DNA of 64,000 nt from Ramlibacter sp. Leaf400 (GTDB lineage Bacteria; Pseudomonadota; Gammaproteobacteria; Burkholderiales; Burkholderiaceae_C): assembly GCF_001424545.1 (NCBI RefSeq), contig NZ_LMQL01000009.1:310001-374000 (forward strand), given 5' to 3'. Under the pieces are notes generated by a model. That model was not told the DNA's origin, did no database searches, and saw nothing but the letters and a program-made list of their open reading frames with translations. This document shows positions 53,462 to 61,796 of this stretch, piece by piece. How positions within the stretch are numbered: position 1 is the stretch's first letter; every line of letters starts with the position of its first letter. The position numbers and the translations under genes were made by a program.

Positions 53462-54445
53462 TCACTCGGCCACGATGTTGGCGGTCTTGATGACGGAGCC
53501 CCACTTGGTGAGCTCGGCGTCGATGAACTTGCCGAACTCGGGCGCCGAGCTGCCGATGATGATCATGCCCAGGTTGGTCAGGCGGGTCTTCACCGCCTCG
53601 TCGGCCAGCACGGTCTTCAGGTCCGCGTTCAGGCGATCGCGCACGGCCGGGTCCACGCCCTTGGGCGCGACGATGCCCAGCCAGCCGAGCGCGTCGAATC
53701 CGGCCACGCCGCTTTCGGCCACGGTCGGCACCTCGGGCAGCTGCGGCACGCGGCGCGCGGTGGACACGGCCAGCACGCGCACCTTGCCGGCCTTGGCATG
53801 CGGCAGCACGGCCGGCAGCGAGTCGAACATGGCGTCGAGCTGGCCGCCGATGAGGTCGGTATAGGCCGGCGCGCTGCCGCGGTACGGCACGTGCGTGACC
53901 TGCACGCCGGTGCGCTGCTTGAGCAGCTCGAACGTCAGGTGCTGGAAGGATCCGACGCCGCCGGAGCCGTAGCTCAGTTTGGCCGGCGAGGCCTTGGCCG
54001 CGGCCAGCAGGTCGGCCACGGTCTTGTGGGGCGAGTTGGCCGGCACCACCAGCGCCTGGGCCACGCCGGCCACGTTCATGATGGGCGTGAGTTCGCGCGG
54101 GTTGTAGCCGGTGTTGGCGTACAGGTTGGGGGCCGAAGCCAGCGGACCGCTGGAGCCCAGCAGCAGCGTGTAGCCGTCCGCCGGTGCCGCCGCCGCCGCG
54201 CGGCTGCCGAGCGTGCCACCGGCGCCGCCCTTGTTGTCGACCACCAGAGTCTGGCCCCAAAGCTTGGACAGCGGCTCGCCCAACACGCGCGCCAGCACGT
54301 CCCCGCTCTGCCCCGCGGTGAAGGGCACGATGATGGTGACGGGCTTGGTGGGATACCCCGCCGGGCGCGCCTGCGCCCAGGCGGTGGGGGCGATGGCGGC
54401 CACGGCGGCGGCGGCCAGGGCGGAGATCAGGCTTCTGCGGTGCAT
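53462..54445 (-). CDS. Bug/TctC family periplasmic substrate-binding protein
   Basis: A 327-residue exported protein; MHRRSLISALAAAAVAAIA is a signal peptide ending at AWAQA. Bug motifs are VTIIVPFTAGQSGDVLARVLG and VPYRGSAPAYTDLIGGQLD. The ATG at 54445 is used; the frame runs 33 codons further upstream through the promoter and operator region, which would not make sense for an exported protein. It is the first gene of a two-gene unit with the TarD paralogue, so it probably binds that enzyme's substrate. Confidence 0.88.
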   Translation of the reverse strand: MHRRSLISALAAAAVAAIAPTAWAQARPAGYPTKPVTIIVPFTAGQSGDVLARVLGEPLSKLWGQTLVVDNKGGAGGTLGSRAAAAAPADGYTLLLGSSGPLASAPNLYANTGYNPRELTPIMNVAGVAQALVVPANSPHKTVADLLAAAKASPAKLSYGSGGVGSFQHLTFELLKQRTGVQVTHVPYRGSAPAYTDLIGGQLDAMFDSLPAVLPHAKAGKVRVLAVSTARRVPQLPEVPTVAESGVAGFDALGWLGIVAPKGVDPAVRDRLNADLKTVLADEAVKTRLTNLGMIIIGSSAPEFGKFIDAELTKWGSVIKTANIVAE

Positions 54446-54517
54446 CGAGGGGTCCTTCGGGGGTGGGTGCGGACGGCGTCCGGGGATGCGCCCATGGTAG
54501 ATTTGTCCTGACCATCG

Positions 54518-54533
54518 ATATGTCCGTACATAT
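54518..54533. promoter_or_regulatory. Operator palindrome ATATGT-N4-ACATAT
   Basis: ATATGT-CCGT-ACATAT is a perfect 6-4-6 inverted repeat, AT-rich in a very GC-rich region, 73 bp upstream of the Bug gene and 41 bp upstream of the GntR start. It contains the GT...AC pattern of HutC/UTRA-type GntR operators. Confidence 0.65.
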
Positions 54534-54538
54534 ACGAT

Positions 54539-54558
54539 GAACATATCGGGAACATATC
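54539..54558. repeat. Direct repeat GAACATATC, one helical turn apart
   Basis: GAACATATC at 54539-54547 and 54550-54558 repeats with an 11-base period. It shares ACATAT with the palindrome at 54518-54533 and lies between it and the GntR start, so it may be an extra operator for autoregulation. Confidence 0.5.
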
Positions 54559-54573
54559 TCGGGAGACCCGCGC

Positions 54574-55320
54574 GTGGCGCTTGCCCTGTACCAGCAGATT
54601 TCAGAGGACCTGCTCAGGAAGATCAGCTCGGGCGTGCTGCCCGTGGGCACCCTGCTGCCGACCGAGCTGGCCCTGATGGCGACCTACCGCACCAGCCGCA
54701 ACACCGTGCGCATGGCCCTGCAGCAGCTGCAGGCGCGCGGCCTGATCTCGCGCCGGCGCAACCGCGGCACGCTGGTGGAGGCGCTGCCTGGCGGCGCCGC
54801 CACCTTCACGCAGTCGCTCTCCTCCCTGGACGGGCTGGTGACCCTGGCCAGCACGGCCCAGCGCGAGATCCTGGCCGCCGACGACGTGGTGCTGGACGCC
54901 GCGATGGCCAAGGGCCTGCGCTGCCCGCCCGGCTCTCGCTGGTACCACCTGGCGATGGTGCGCCGCGAAGCGGGCAAGCCACGCCCGCTGGGGTGGACCG
55001 ATGCCTACGTGGAGCCCCACTACCGGCAGGTGCGCGACATGGCCGAGCAGCAGCCCGGCATGCTGCTGGTCGACCTGATCGAGGCGATGTTCGGCCGCCG
55101 CATCGAGACGGTGGAGCAGACCGTGTCCTCGTGCGCGATCAGCCAGGAGATGTCGCAGCCGCTGGGGGTGGCCAAGGGAACGCCGGCGCTGCGGGTGCTG
55201 CGGCACTACCGGGATGCAGCACGCCACCTGGTCGTCGTGACCCGGTCGCTGTACCCGGAGAACCGCTACTCGATGACGACGACGCTGGTCAGGAGTGGCG
55301 CGGCGCAATCGCGGGCCTAG
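54574..55320 (+). CDS. GntR family regulator (HutC/UTRA type)
   Basis: A 248-residue regulator. The GntR winged helix is at 3-70 (LYQQISEDLLRKISSGVLPV, TYRTSRNTVRMALQQLQARG) and a UTRA effector domain spans about 88-238 (RWYHLAMVRREAGKPRPLGW, GTPALRVLRHYRD). The start is a GTG after GGGAGACCC. It is divergent from the Bug-TarD-like operon, with a palindrome and direct repeats between them, so it most likely represses that operon until a sugar-acid ligand binds. It is convergent with a secreted-protein gene 25 bp away. Confidence 0.86.
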   Translation: MALALYQQISEDLLRKISSGVLPVGTLLPTELALMATYRTSRNTVRMALQQLQARGLISRRRNRGTLVEALPGGAATFTQSLSSLDGLVTLASTAQREILAADDVVLDAAMAKGLRCPPGSRWYHLAMVRREAGKPRPLGWTDAYVEPHYRQVRDMAEQQPGMLLVDLIEAMFGRRIETVEQTVSSCAISQEMSQPLGVAKGTPALRVLRHYRDAARHLVVVTRSLYPENRYSMTTTLVRSGAAQSRA

Positions 55321-55345
55321 CGGCGCACGTCGACCGCGGCCCGAA

Positions 55346-55897
55346 TCAAGGCAGGCGGGCGAGGATGGTCTTCATCAGCGATTCGAGCGCCGGCCGCATC
55401 GACTCGCCGGGCTTGCCCTCGGGCGCGTCGAGCGACAGCGCGAGCGTGCGGTCGCCCGCCTTCACCACCAGGAAAGCCACGTTGTTCTGGTGCTTGTTGT
55501 CCGGCTTGGGGTAGAGGAAGTACGCGCGCTCGCCGAACCCGGAAGCCGGCGTCTGCGGCTCCTTGTCCTTCTTGAAGCCCTTGAGGGTGGACTCCCAGGC
55601 CTCCCACGACTTCGGGCCCGAATACACCTTGAGTTCACCGCTGCCGACGTTGCAGATCCAGCCGCCCTGGCCGGCGGGCTCCGGGTCGACGTAGGGATCG
55701 CGGCCGGTCGCCTTCTGCACGTCGGCGCGCGTGATCAGCGAGCAGGCCTGCACGCTGCCCGCCGGCGTCTTTCGCGCCAGCTCCTTCGCGGCCTGTTCCC
55801 GCGCGGTCTGCGAAGCCGGCGCCGCGGACGGCGCCAGGGCCAGGGACATCACCACCGGCCATGCGGCACGGGCAAACGATTCGAGCCGGGAGGTCAT
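55346..55897 (-). CDS. Secreted protein of unknown function, DUF3558-like
   Basis: A 183-residue protein; the signal peptide covers about 1-28 (ends APA). The mature part begins with a charged helix, then VQACSLITRADVQKATGRDP, the pattern seen in exported DUF3558-type proteins, and a partner cysteine in GWICNVGS. The rest is a mixed fold ending in MKTILARLP. The ATG at 55897 has GGAGATGCG upstream. Role unknown; no operon partner. Confidence 0.7.
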   Translation of the reverse strand: MTSRLESFARAAWPVVMSLALAPSAAPASQTAREQAAKELARKTPAGSVQACSLITRADVQKATGRDPYVDPEPAGQGGWICNVGSGELKVYSGPKSWEAWESTLKGFKKDKEPQTPASGFGERAYFLYPKPDNKHQNNVAFLVVKAGDRTLALSLDAPEGKPGESMRPALESLMKTILARLP

Positions 55898-56014
55898 CGC
55901 ATCTCCTTCCGATCGCAGGGCCACGGACAGCGGGCGTTCCCGCCCGCGCACGGTACATCGACAGGCCTGCGCCGGGCAACACGGCCGTGGCGAACGACCG
56001 ACCGACGAGCAGGT

Positions 56015-56599
56015 TCAGGCCAGGCCCAGCCCCAGGTTCACCTTCAGCAGGATCAGGAGGCCGAACAGCGCGAACAGCGCGGCGGCGACGAACCTCATCT
56101 TCGCCAATGGCACATGGCGGGCCAGGCGTTCGCCCAGGAGCACGGCCGGCACGTTGGCGACCATCATCCCGAGCGTGGTGCCGACCACCACCGCCGCGAG
56201 GCTGGCGTACTTGGCGCCCAGCGCCACCGTGGCCAGTTGCGTCTTGTCGCCCATCTCGGCGAGGAAGAAGGCGACCAGCGCGGTCGCGAAGGCCCCCGCG
56301 AGGCCGGTCTGCCGGGTGTCCCGCTCGTCCAGCTTGTCCGGGATGAGGGCCCAGCCGGCGAATGCCAGGAAGCCCAGGCCCAGGACCCAGCGCATCACGT
56401 CGGGGGCGACGTGGGCCGCGACCCAGTCGCCGACCCAGGCCGCCACGAAATGGTTGGCGATGGTGGCCGCGAAGATGCCGGAAATGATCGCCCAGGGCCG
56501 GCCGCGAAAGCGGGCCGCGAGGACGAAGGAGAGCAGCTGGGTCTTGTCGCCCATCTCGGCGACGGTGACCATCGCGAGCGATGCAAGGAAGGCTTCCAC
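56015..56599 (-). CDS. GDT1/TMEM165 (UPF0016) family cation transporter, probable Mn2+ exporter
   Basis: A 194-residue membrane protein with six transmembrane segments in two homologous halves, each carrying the family motif EMGDKTQ (near 15-21 and about 125-131). GDT1 members exchange Ca2+/Mn2+ for protons, and bacterial ones export Mn2+. The GTG start at 56599 is chosen because VEAFLASLAMVTVAEMGDKTQ matches the usual N-terminus; its ribosome site is poor. A yybP-ykoY riboswitch lies upstream, which strongly supports Mn2+ export. There is no neighbour in the same operon. Confidence 0.88.
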   Translation of the reverse strand: MEAFLASLAMVTVAEMGDKTQLLSFVLAARFRGRPWAIISGIFAATIANHFVAAWVGDWVAAHVAPDVMRWVLGLGFLAFAGWALIPDKLDERDTRQTGLAGAFATALVAFFLAEMGDKTQLATVALGAKYASLAAVVVGTTLGMMVANVPAVLLGERLARHVPLAKMRFVAAALFALFGLLILLKVNLGLGLA

Positions 56600-56612
56600 G
56601 AGGAGAGTCCGA

Positions 56613-56649
56613 GGCCAGGAAAGACGGATGACTGCGCGCCTCCCTGGCC
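56613..56649 (-). promoter_or_regulatory. Hairpin between riboswitch and transporter start
   Basis: GGCCAGG and CCTGGCC form a 7-bp stem. The left arm overlaps GGGAGG, the only SD-like sequence in the leader, although it is about 36 bases from the GTG start. It may be the expression platform of the riboswitch. Confidence 0.4.
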
Positions 56650-56663
56650 ATACCGGAGGACAC

Positions 56664-56770
56664 GCAGTCAAAGGTCTTGCCAGGCTGTGACAGCTGCCTG
56701 CGCCATGGCCGGACAGGCCAAGTGTGTTGACGCAAGCCCTCGCGGTGCGAGGCGGCTACTCCCCAATGAC
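56664..56770 (-). promoter_or_regulatory. yybP-ykoY (Mn2+) riboswitch
   Basis: On the minus strand the leader contains the conserved elements in order: GGGGAGUAGCCGCC (56764-56751), GCGUCAACACACUUGG near 56733-56718, and GGCAAGACCUUUGAC (56681-56667). The outer stem GUCA/UGAC with GG/CC closes the two ends. This matches the Rfam yybP-ykoY class from memory. It sits upstream of a GDT1-type transporter, a known target of this Mn2+-sensing class. Confidence 0.85.
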
Positions 56771-56861
56771 GGGCGAGGCGGGATCATAAGCGATGCGCTG
56801 AGCCCGCCATGATCCCCGGGGAAATGGGCGGCCCCCTTCGAAGGAGCCGCCCGCTGCGCCC

Positions 56862-57863
56862 TCAGGGCGCCTGGAACCCGGGCGGGAAGGCCGGCTGCAG
56901 CCGCACGTCGAAGGGCACCGGGAACGGATGGCGCAACACGACCGCCCCGCCCCGCACGCGGTTCTGCGCCTGGCAGTTCTGCGTGCAGGCCGTGGCTGGC
57001 GGCGCGACCTCCGTGGCGTCCTCGCCGGTCACCATGCCCATGCGCCCGCCGCTGGCCACGTCCCAGACCGACACCCGGCCGCAGTGCCGCACGGTCACGA
57101 ACTCACCGGTGCGCGTGCGGATCTGGTTGTCGCAGCCCACGGGGAGGATGCGGGTGGCGACCTGCGGGCTGTCGCGTCCCACGAAGGCGCGCGACAGGTC
57201 GTTGGCCCAGTTGATGCGCGGCGTGACCTCGATGTCCTGGTTGCGGGTCGGGTCGCTCGGGCGGAAGGGCACGATGTCGCCTTCGCGGGCGCGGAAGTTC
57301 GGGTTGTCGAAGTAGAAGGTGCCCACGGCCAGCACGTGCGTGATGCGCGTCACCGTGCCGTCGCCGCGCTCGGGCTCCATCTGGAACAGGCCGCCCTGGG
57401 TGCAGTCCTTGGCCTGGATCTTCATGCTCACGCCGGTGCCCGTGCGCATCAGGACGATCTCCTCTTCGTCGAGTTCCACCGAGACCGGGCTGGCGAGCAC
57501 GAGTCCGCGGTGGTCCGGGATCTTGCTCTCGAAGACCGGTGCGTCGCCGCCTGCCGTCTGCGTGCCGGGGGCGTTGGAGGCGAGGAACCGGTAGTCGCGG
57601 ATGCCGAAGGTGGACATGTCGACCCGGAACTGCACGTAGCGGCCCTTGACGATGAAGCTGGAGCCCAGGGTCGCGGCCGCGATGCGGACTTCGCGGTCGC
57701 CCCGCGTGACCAGCGTTCCGTCGGCGCGGAGGATCGAGAAGCCTCCGCCTTCGCAGAACTTGGACGAGGAGGCCTCGGCCTGGGGCGAGGCCAGTGCGAA
57801 CAGGCAAGCTGCGAGGGCGGCGGCCGCGGCGTGGGGGCCGCAACGCCTGGTGGCGATTCTCAT
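56862..57863 (-). CDS. Secreted protein of unknown function
   Basis: A 333-residue protein; the signal peptide is about 1-31 (ends AEA). The mature part has six cysteines (KFCEGGG, KDCTQGG, VGCDNQ, RHCGRV, TACTQNCQ), suggesting three disulfides, and many beta-strand-like segments (SFIVKGRYVQFRVDMSTFGI, FYFDNPNFRAREGDIVPFR). It ends in a Pro-rich tail. I recognise no family. It stands alone, oppositely oriented to the NYN gene; the 274 bp between them has no gene. Confidence 0.7.
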   Translation of the reverse strand: MRIATRRCGPHAAAAALAACLFALASPQAEASSSKFCEGGGFSILRADGTLVTRGDREVRIAAATLGSSFIVKGRYVQFRVDMSTFGIRDYRFLASNAPGTQTAGGDAPVFESKIPDHRGLVLASPVSVELDEEEIVLMRTGTGVSMKIQAKDCTQGGLFQMEPERGDGTVTRITHVLAVGTFYFDNPNFRAREGDIVPFRPSDPTRNQDIEVTPRINWANDLSRAFVGRDSPQVATRILPVGCDNQIRTRTGEFVTVRHCGRVSVWDVASGGRMGMVTGEDATEVAPPATACTQNCQAQNRVRGGAVVLRHPFPVPFDVRLQPAFPPGFQAP

Positions 57864-58062
57864 GGGTGGGACTCCTTTGGATGGACTCGGTGGATGGGCA
57901 CGACCTCACCTCCACCGCGCCGTGCGACGGAGGTGGCGGAACTGGTGCATCGCACGCCCCATGCCCGTTCCCCCGCCCGCAACCCCATCCGTCCGCTTTG
58001 TCGGGTCATGCGCAACGGGCAACGGACGCGTTTCCGTGCGCTTCATCCCGGTGCCCGGGGAA

Positions 58063-58080
58063 GTGGGGCAAATGCCCCAC
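58063..58080. promoter_or_regulatory. Palindrome upstream of NYN gene
   Basis: GTGGGGCA-AA-TGCCCCAC is an 8-2-8 inverted repeat 57 bp before the NYN-domain start. The very short spacer favours a protein operator over a terminator hairpin. No regulator is adjacent. Confidence 0.35.
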
Positions 58081-58137
58081 CCAATGGGGAAATTCCGCCG
58101 GCTGCGCTGGTTACGATCCGCAGCAGGAGTGCCTTCC

Positions 58138-58689
58138 ATGCCCAAGACCGACGCGGCCGACAGCCGCACCGTGGCCCTGTACTGGGATTTCGAGAACATC
58201 CATGCCGGGCTGTGCGAGGAGCGGGAGCCGGGCGCCTACGCGCGCGGCGACTTCCGCTTCAAGCCGCAGGAGCCGCTGGTGGACGTGCAGGCGATCATCG
58301 ACCTGGCCTCGACCTTCGGTCCGCTCGCGATCAACCGGGCCTATTGCAACTGGCAGTTCTTCGGGCGCTACCGCGACGTGCTGCTGCAGAACGCGGTGGA
58401 GCTGATCCAGCTCTTCCCGCCCGGCGGCACGGCCAAGAACGGCGCCGACATCAGGCTGTGCCTGGACGCCACCGAGGACATCTGGCGCTTCGGCCACATC
58501 GGCACGGTGATCATCGTGGGCGGCGACAGCGACTTCGTTCCGGTGTCGCAGAAGATCAAGGCCGCCGGCCGCACGCTCATCGGCGTGGGCACCCGCAAGG
58601 CGACCAACCGCCACTGGGCCACGAGCTGCCACGGGTTCCGCTACTACGAGGACCTCGGCACCCGTCCCGTTGAACAGCCGGCAGCCTGA
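58138..58689 (+). CDS. NYN domain (LabA/PIN-like) putative ribonuclease
   Basis: A 183-residue protein with a NYN/LabA-type PIN fold. Acidic residues of the presumed metal site appear as YWDFENIH (D17, E19), GADIRLCLDA (near 102-111) and VGGDSDFVPVSQKIKAAG (near 129-146). These proteins are thought to cleave RNA, or bind it, in small-RNA or stress regulation; the activity here is unproven. A CAGGAGTGCC site precedes the ATG. It stands alone. Confidence 0.85.
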   Translation: MPKTDAADSRTVALYWDFENIHAGLCEEREPGAYARGDFRFKPQEPLVDVQAIIDLASTFGPLAINRAYCNWQFFGRYRDVLLQNAVELIQLFPPGGTAKNGADIRLCLDATEDIWRFGHIGTVIIVGGDSDFVPVSQKIKAAGRTLIGVGTRKATNRHWATSCHGFRYYEDLGTRPVEQPAA

Positions 58690-58692
58690 GCC

Positions 58693-58713
58693 GGTGCGGC
58701 CCGGGCCCGCACC
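58693..58713. terminator. Hairpin between convergent genes
   Basis: GGTGCGG and CCGCACC pair as a 7-bp stem with a 7-base loop directly after the NYN stop, before the stop of the convergent Bug gene. GC-rich, no T-tract; a terminator is inferred. Confidence 0.4.
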
Positions 58714-58724
58714 CCCGCCGTTGC

Positions 58725-59693
58725 TCAGTCGGCGTAAGCGCCGGCGGCACGGATGACCGGACCCAGCCGGTCGGTCTCGGTCTTGAGCCAGGTCTTCAGG
58801 CCGTCGGGCGACTGCTTGGCCTCGGGCACGATCTCCGCGCCCAGGTCCTTCATGCGCTGCTGGAACGCGGGGTCCTTCAGGGCGGCGCGGACCGCGGCGT
58901 TCACCTTCTGCACCACCGCGGGCGGCGTGCCCTTGGGCGCGTAGATGCCGTGCCAGACCACCATCTGGAAGCCCTTCAGGCCCTGCTCGGCCAGGGTGGG
59001 GACCTCGGGCATGGCGGCGATCCGCTGCGTCGTCGTCACGCCGTAGAGCTTCACCGACCCTGCCTTGATGTGCGACGTGGTGCTGGTCGTCTGGTCGCAC
59101 AGCAGGTCCACCTGCCCGCCGAGCAGCGCGTTCAGCGCCGGGCCCGTGCCCTGGTACGGCACGGTCTGCAACTCCAGGCCGACGGCCTGTCGGAACAGCA
59201 GGCTGCACAGGTGCGAGACCGCGCCCAGGCCGGCGTGCGCCACGTTGACCTTGGCCGTGTTCGCCTTCAGGTAGGCGATCAGTTCCTGCAGGTTGGCGGC
59301 CGGCAGGTCCTTGCGGCCGATCAGCGTCATCGGCACGTCGATGACCTGGCTGACGAACTCGAAGTCGTTCAGCGGCGTGTACTGCAGCTTGCGGTAGAGC
59401 GCCGGCGCGGTGGCCATGCCGTTGTGGTGGATCAGCAGCGTGTAGCCGTCCGGCGCGGCCCGCGCCACGTGCGCGGCCGCCACCGTGCCGCCGGCCCCCA
59501 GCTTGTTCTCCACGACCACGGGCTGGCCCAGGCTGGCCGTCATCGCCTGCCCGAGCGCACGCGTCACCACGTCGGTGGGCCCGCCCGCGGCGAACGGGAC
59601 CACCATGGTGATCGGCTTCCTCGGGAAGGCGTCCTGCGCGGACACGCCCAGGGCGAGCAGCGCGGCGCCGGAGAAGGCAAAGAGGCGTTTCAT
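58725..59693 (-). CDS. Bug/TctC family periplasmic substrate-binding protein
   Basis: A 322-residue exported protein; the signal peptide ends near VSAQ. Bug motifs are ITMVVPFAAGGPTDVVTRALG and VPYQGTGPALNALLGGQVD. MATAPALYRKLQY and VVWHGIYAPKGTPPAVVQKVN closely resemble the Bug at 5203-6180, so they form one subgroup. It follows the CaiB-family gene (20-bp gap) and is likely the receptor for that pathway's acid. It is convergent with the NYN gene. Confidence 0.88.
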   Translation of the reverse strand: MKRLFAFSGAALLALGVSAQDAFPRKPITMVVPFAAGGPTDVVTRALGQAMTASLGQPVVVENKLGAGGTVAAAHVARAAPDGYTLLIHHNGMATAPALYRKLQYTPLNDFEFVSQVIDVPMTLIGRKDLPAANLQELIAYLKANTAKVNVAHAGLGAVSHLCSLLFRQAVGLELQTVPYQGTGPALNALLGGQVDLLCDQTTSTTSHIKAGSVKLYGVTTTQRIAAMPEVPTLAEQGLKGFQMVVWHGIYAPKGTPPAVVQKVNAAVRAALKDPAFQQRMKDLGAEIVPEAKQSPDGLKTWLKTETDRLGPVIRAAGAYAD

Positions 59694-59713
59694 GGGGAGT
59701 CTCCTTCTTGGGG

Positions 59714-60910
59714 TCAGATCACTTGCTTGTCGCGCAGCTCGCGGATGTCGTCGCTGCGAAAGCCAAGTTCGGCGAGGATGGCGTCGGTGTGCTGCCCCAG
59801 GCCCGGCACCGCGTCCATGCGGACCTCCTGCGGCGTGCGCGCGCCCGGCGGCAGCAGGGCGGGCACGGCACCGGCGGGCGTGTCCACCTCGGTCCAGCGC
59901 GAGCGCGCCTGCAGCTGCCCGTGGTTCCACACGTCGTGCATGTCGTTGATGCGGGCGTTGGCGATCTGCGCCTCTTCCACGCGCTGCGCCACCTCCTCGG
60001 CCGTGAGCGCGGCGAAGGCGTCGACGATCAGGCTGCGCAGCACCTGCCGGTTGGCCACGCGCCTGGTGTTGGAGGAGAAGCGCTCATCCTTGGCCAGTTC
60101 CGGCTGCAGCAGCACGCGATCGCAGAACACCACCCATTCGCGCTCGTTCTGCAGCCCCAGCATGACGGACTTGCCGTCGCCCGCCGGGAACGGGCCGTAG
60201 GGGTAGATGGTCGCGTGCGCCGCGCCCGCGCGCACCGGCGGCTTGGCGCCGTCGAAGGCGTAATAGAGCGGGAAGCTCATCCACTCCACCATGCTCTCGA
60301 GCATGGAGATGTCGATGCGCTTGCCGCGCCCGGTGCGGCCCCGCTCCAGCAGCGCCGCCAGGATGTTGGAGTAGGCGTACATGCCGGCGGCGATGTCCGC
60401 GATCGAGCAGCCCGCCTTGGCCGGCTCCTCCGGCGAGCCGGTGACGGAGAGGAAGCCCGACTCGCTCTGGATCAGCAGGTCGTAGGCCTTCTTGTCGCGG
60501 AAAGGCCCGGGCGCCTGCGGGTCGTCGCCGTAGCCCGAGATGTCGCAGACGATCAGGCGCGGGTGGCGCGCCGAGAGCGCCTCGTACGAGAGCCCCAGGC
60601 GCGACGCCGCGCCCGGGGCCAGGTTCTGCACCAGCACGTCGGCACGCGCGACCAGCTCGTCCAGGATGCGCTCGGCCTGCGGCTTCTTCACGTCCAGCGT
60701 GATGCTCTCCTTGGAGCGGTTGGTCCAGACGAAGTGCGAGGCGAGGCCGCGCACGCGCTCGTCGTAGGCCCGGGCGAAGTCGCCGCTGCCGGGCCGCTCC
60801 ACCTTGATCACCCGCGCGCCCAGGTCGGCCAGCTGGCGGGTGCAGAACGGCGCGGCGATGGCGTGCTCGAGCGTGACGACGGTGATGCCGGAAAGGGGCA
60901 GGTTGCTCAC
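59714..60910 (-). CDS. CaiB/BaiF family (class III) CoA-transferase
   Basis: A 398-residue class III CoA-transferase. Typical segments are ITVVTLEHAIAAPFCTRQL, RVIKVERPGSGDFAR, VQNLAPGAASRLGLSYEAL and ADIAAGMYAYSNILAALL, which holds the catalytic Asp. The family moves CoA between carboxylic acids. With a mesaconyl-C4-CoA hydratase-like gene next to it (22-bp gap), it could be an intramolecular mesaconyl-CoA C1-C4 transferase or an itaconate/mesaconate CoA-transferase; this is inference. The operon order is hydratase, CoA-transferase, Bug. Confidence 0.88.
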   Translation of the reverse strand: MSNLPLSGITVVTLEHAIAAPFCTRQLADLGARVIKVERPGSGDFARAYDERVRGLASHFVWTNRSKESITLDVKKPQAERILDELVARADVLVQNLAPGAASRLGLSYEALSARHPRLIVCDISGYGDDPQAPGPFRDKKAYDLLIQSESGFLSVTGSPEEPAKAGCSIADIAAGMYAYSNILAALLERGRTGRGKRIDISMLESMVEWMSFPLYYAFDGAKPPVRAGAAHATIYPYGPFPAGDGKSVMLGLQNEREWVVFCDRVLLQPELAKDERFSSNTRRVANRQVLRSLIVDAFAALTAEEVAQRVEEAQIANARINDMHDVWNHGQLQARSRWTEVDTPAGAVPALLPPGARTPQEVRMDAVPGLGQHTDAILAELGFRSDDIRELRDKQVI

Positions 60911-60932
60911 GATGTGCTCCTGGATGCGGAGG

Positions 60933-61772
60933 TCAGCCCAGCCGGGCGGTCGCCTGCATGGCCAGCTGCCCCTGCGGACCGCGTGCCCACAGGCGCGCCT
61001 CGTTCCCGTCCAGCCGGCCGCAGACGGTGAAGGGCGCGATGTCGAACAGCGGGCTGACGGCCTTGAATTCGAAGGCGGCCACCTGGCGGGAGGGATGGGC
61101 CTGCTGCAGCTCCTCCAGCAGGAGCGTGGCGATCAGGGGGCCATGCACGATCAGGCCCGGGTAGCCCTCCTCCTGCGTGACGTACGAGCGGTCGTAGTGG
61201 ATGCGGTGGCCGTTGAACGTCAGGGCCGAGTAGCGGAACAGCAGCACCGGATCGGGCACGACCTCCCGCGAGAACTGCTCGTCCGCCGGCGCGGCCTTGG
61301 CCGCAGCGGCCGGCGCGTCGGCAGGAGGCAGGTCCCGGTAGACGATGTCGTGCTCCTCGACGATGGCGGCGCCCTCTTCGTCCGAGATCTCGTGGCGCAC
61401 CTTGACGAAGACCAGCGAGCCGGTGCGGCCCTCCTTGGCCTCGATGCCGTCGATGCGGGACACGCGGCGGACCTTCGCGCCCGGCAGCAGGGGCTTGAGG
61501 AACTGCAGGCGCCCGCCGGCCCACATGCGCCGCGGCAGGCTCACCGGCGGCAGGAAGCCGCCGCGACGGGGATGGCCGTCGGGCCCGATGTTGGACTGCC
61601 GCTCGCCGGGCAGGAAGTACAGCCAGTGCCACAGCGGCCGCAGCGGCGCGTCCTCCACCGACTCGGGACTGCGGTCCAGGGTGGCCGCCATCAGCCGCAG
61701 GGGCGCGGGCGTGATCGCGTCGGTGGCCTCGACCGTGTGGCCGAGCCACCTGTTCCATTCAGAAGTTTCCAC
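60933..61772 (-). CDS. Mesaconyl-C4-CoA (3-methylfumaryl-CoA) hydratase-like protein
   Basis: A 279-residue double-hotdog protein. The N-terminal hotdog (about 10-130, MaoC-N/FAS1-like dehydratase) has LWHWLYFLPGERQSNIGPDG, and the C-terminal hotdog carries the hydratase motif RYSALTFNGHRIHYDRSYV (near 189-207) with HGPLIATLLLEEL. This matches the 3-methylfumaryl-CoA hydratase family, which hydrates mesaconyl-C4-CoA to citramalyl-CoA. It is followed by a CoA-transferase and a Bug gene. A citramalyl-CoA lyase is not present in the window. Confidence 0.8.
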   Translation of the reverse strand: METSEWNRWLGHTVEATDAITPAPLRLMAATLDRSPESVEDAPLRPLWHWLYFLPGERQSNIGPDGHPRRGGFLPPVSLPRRMWAGGRLQFLKPLLPGAKVRRVSRIDGIEAKEGRTGSLVFVKVRHEISDEEGAAIVEEHDIVYRDLPPADAPAAAAKAAPADEQFSREVVPDPVLLFRYSALTFNGHRIHYDRSYVTQEEGYPGLIVHGPLIATLLLEELQQAHPSRQVAAFEFKAVSPLFDIAPFTVCGRLDGNEARLWARGPQGQLAMQATARLG

Positions 61773-61796
61773 GTCGCTGTCCTCCGATACGAAGCC

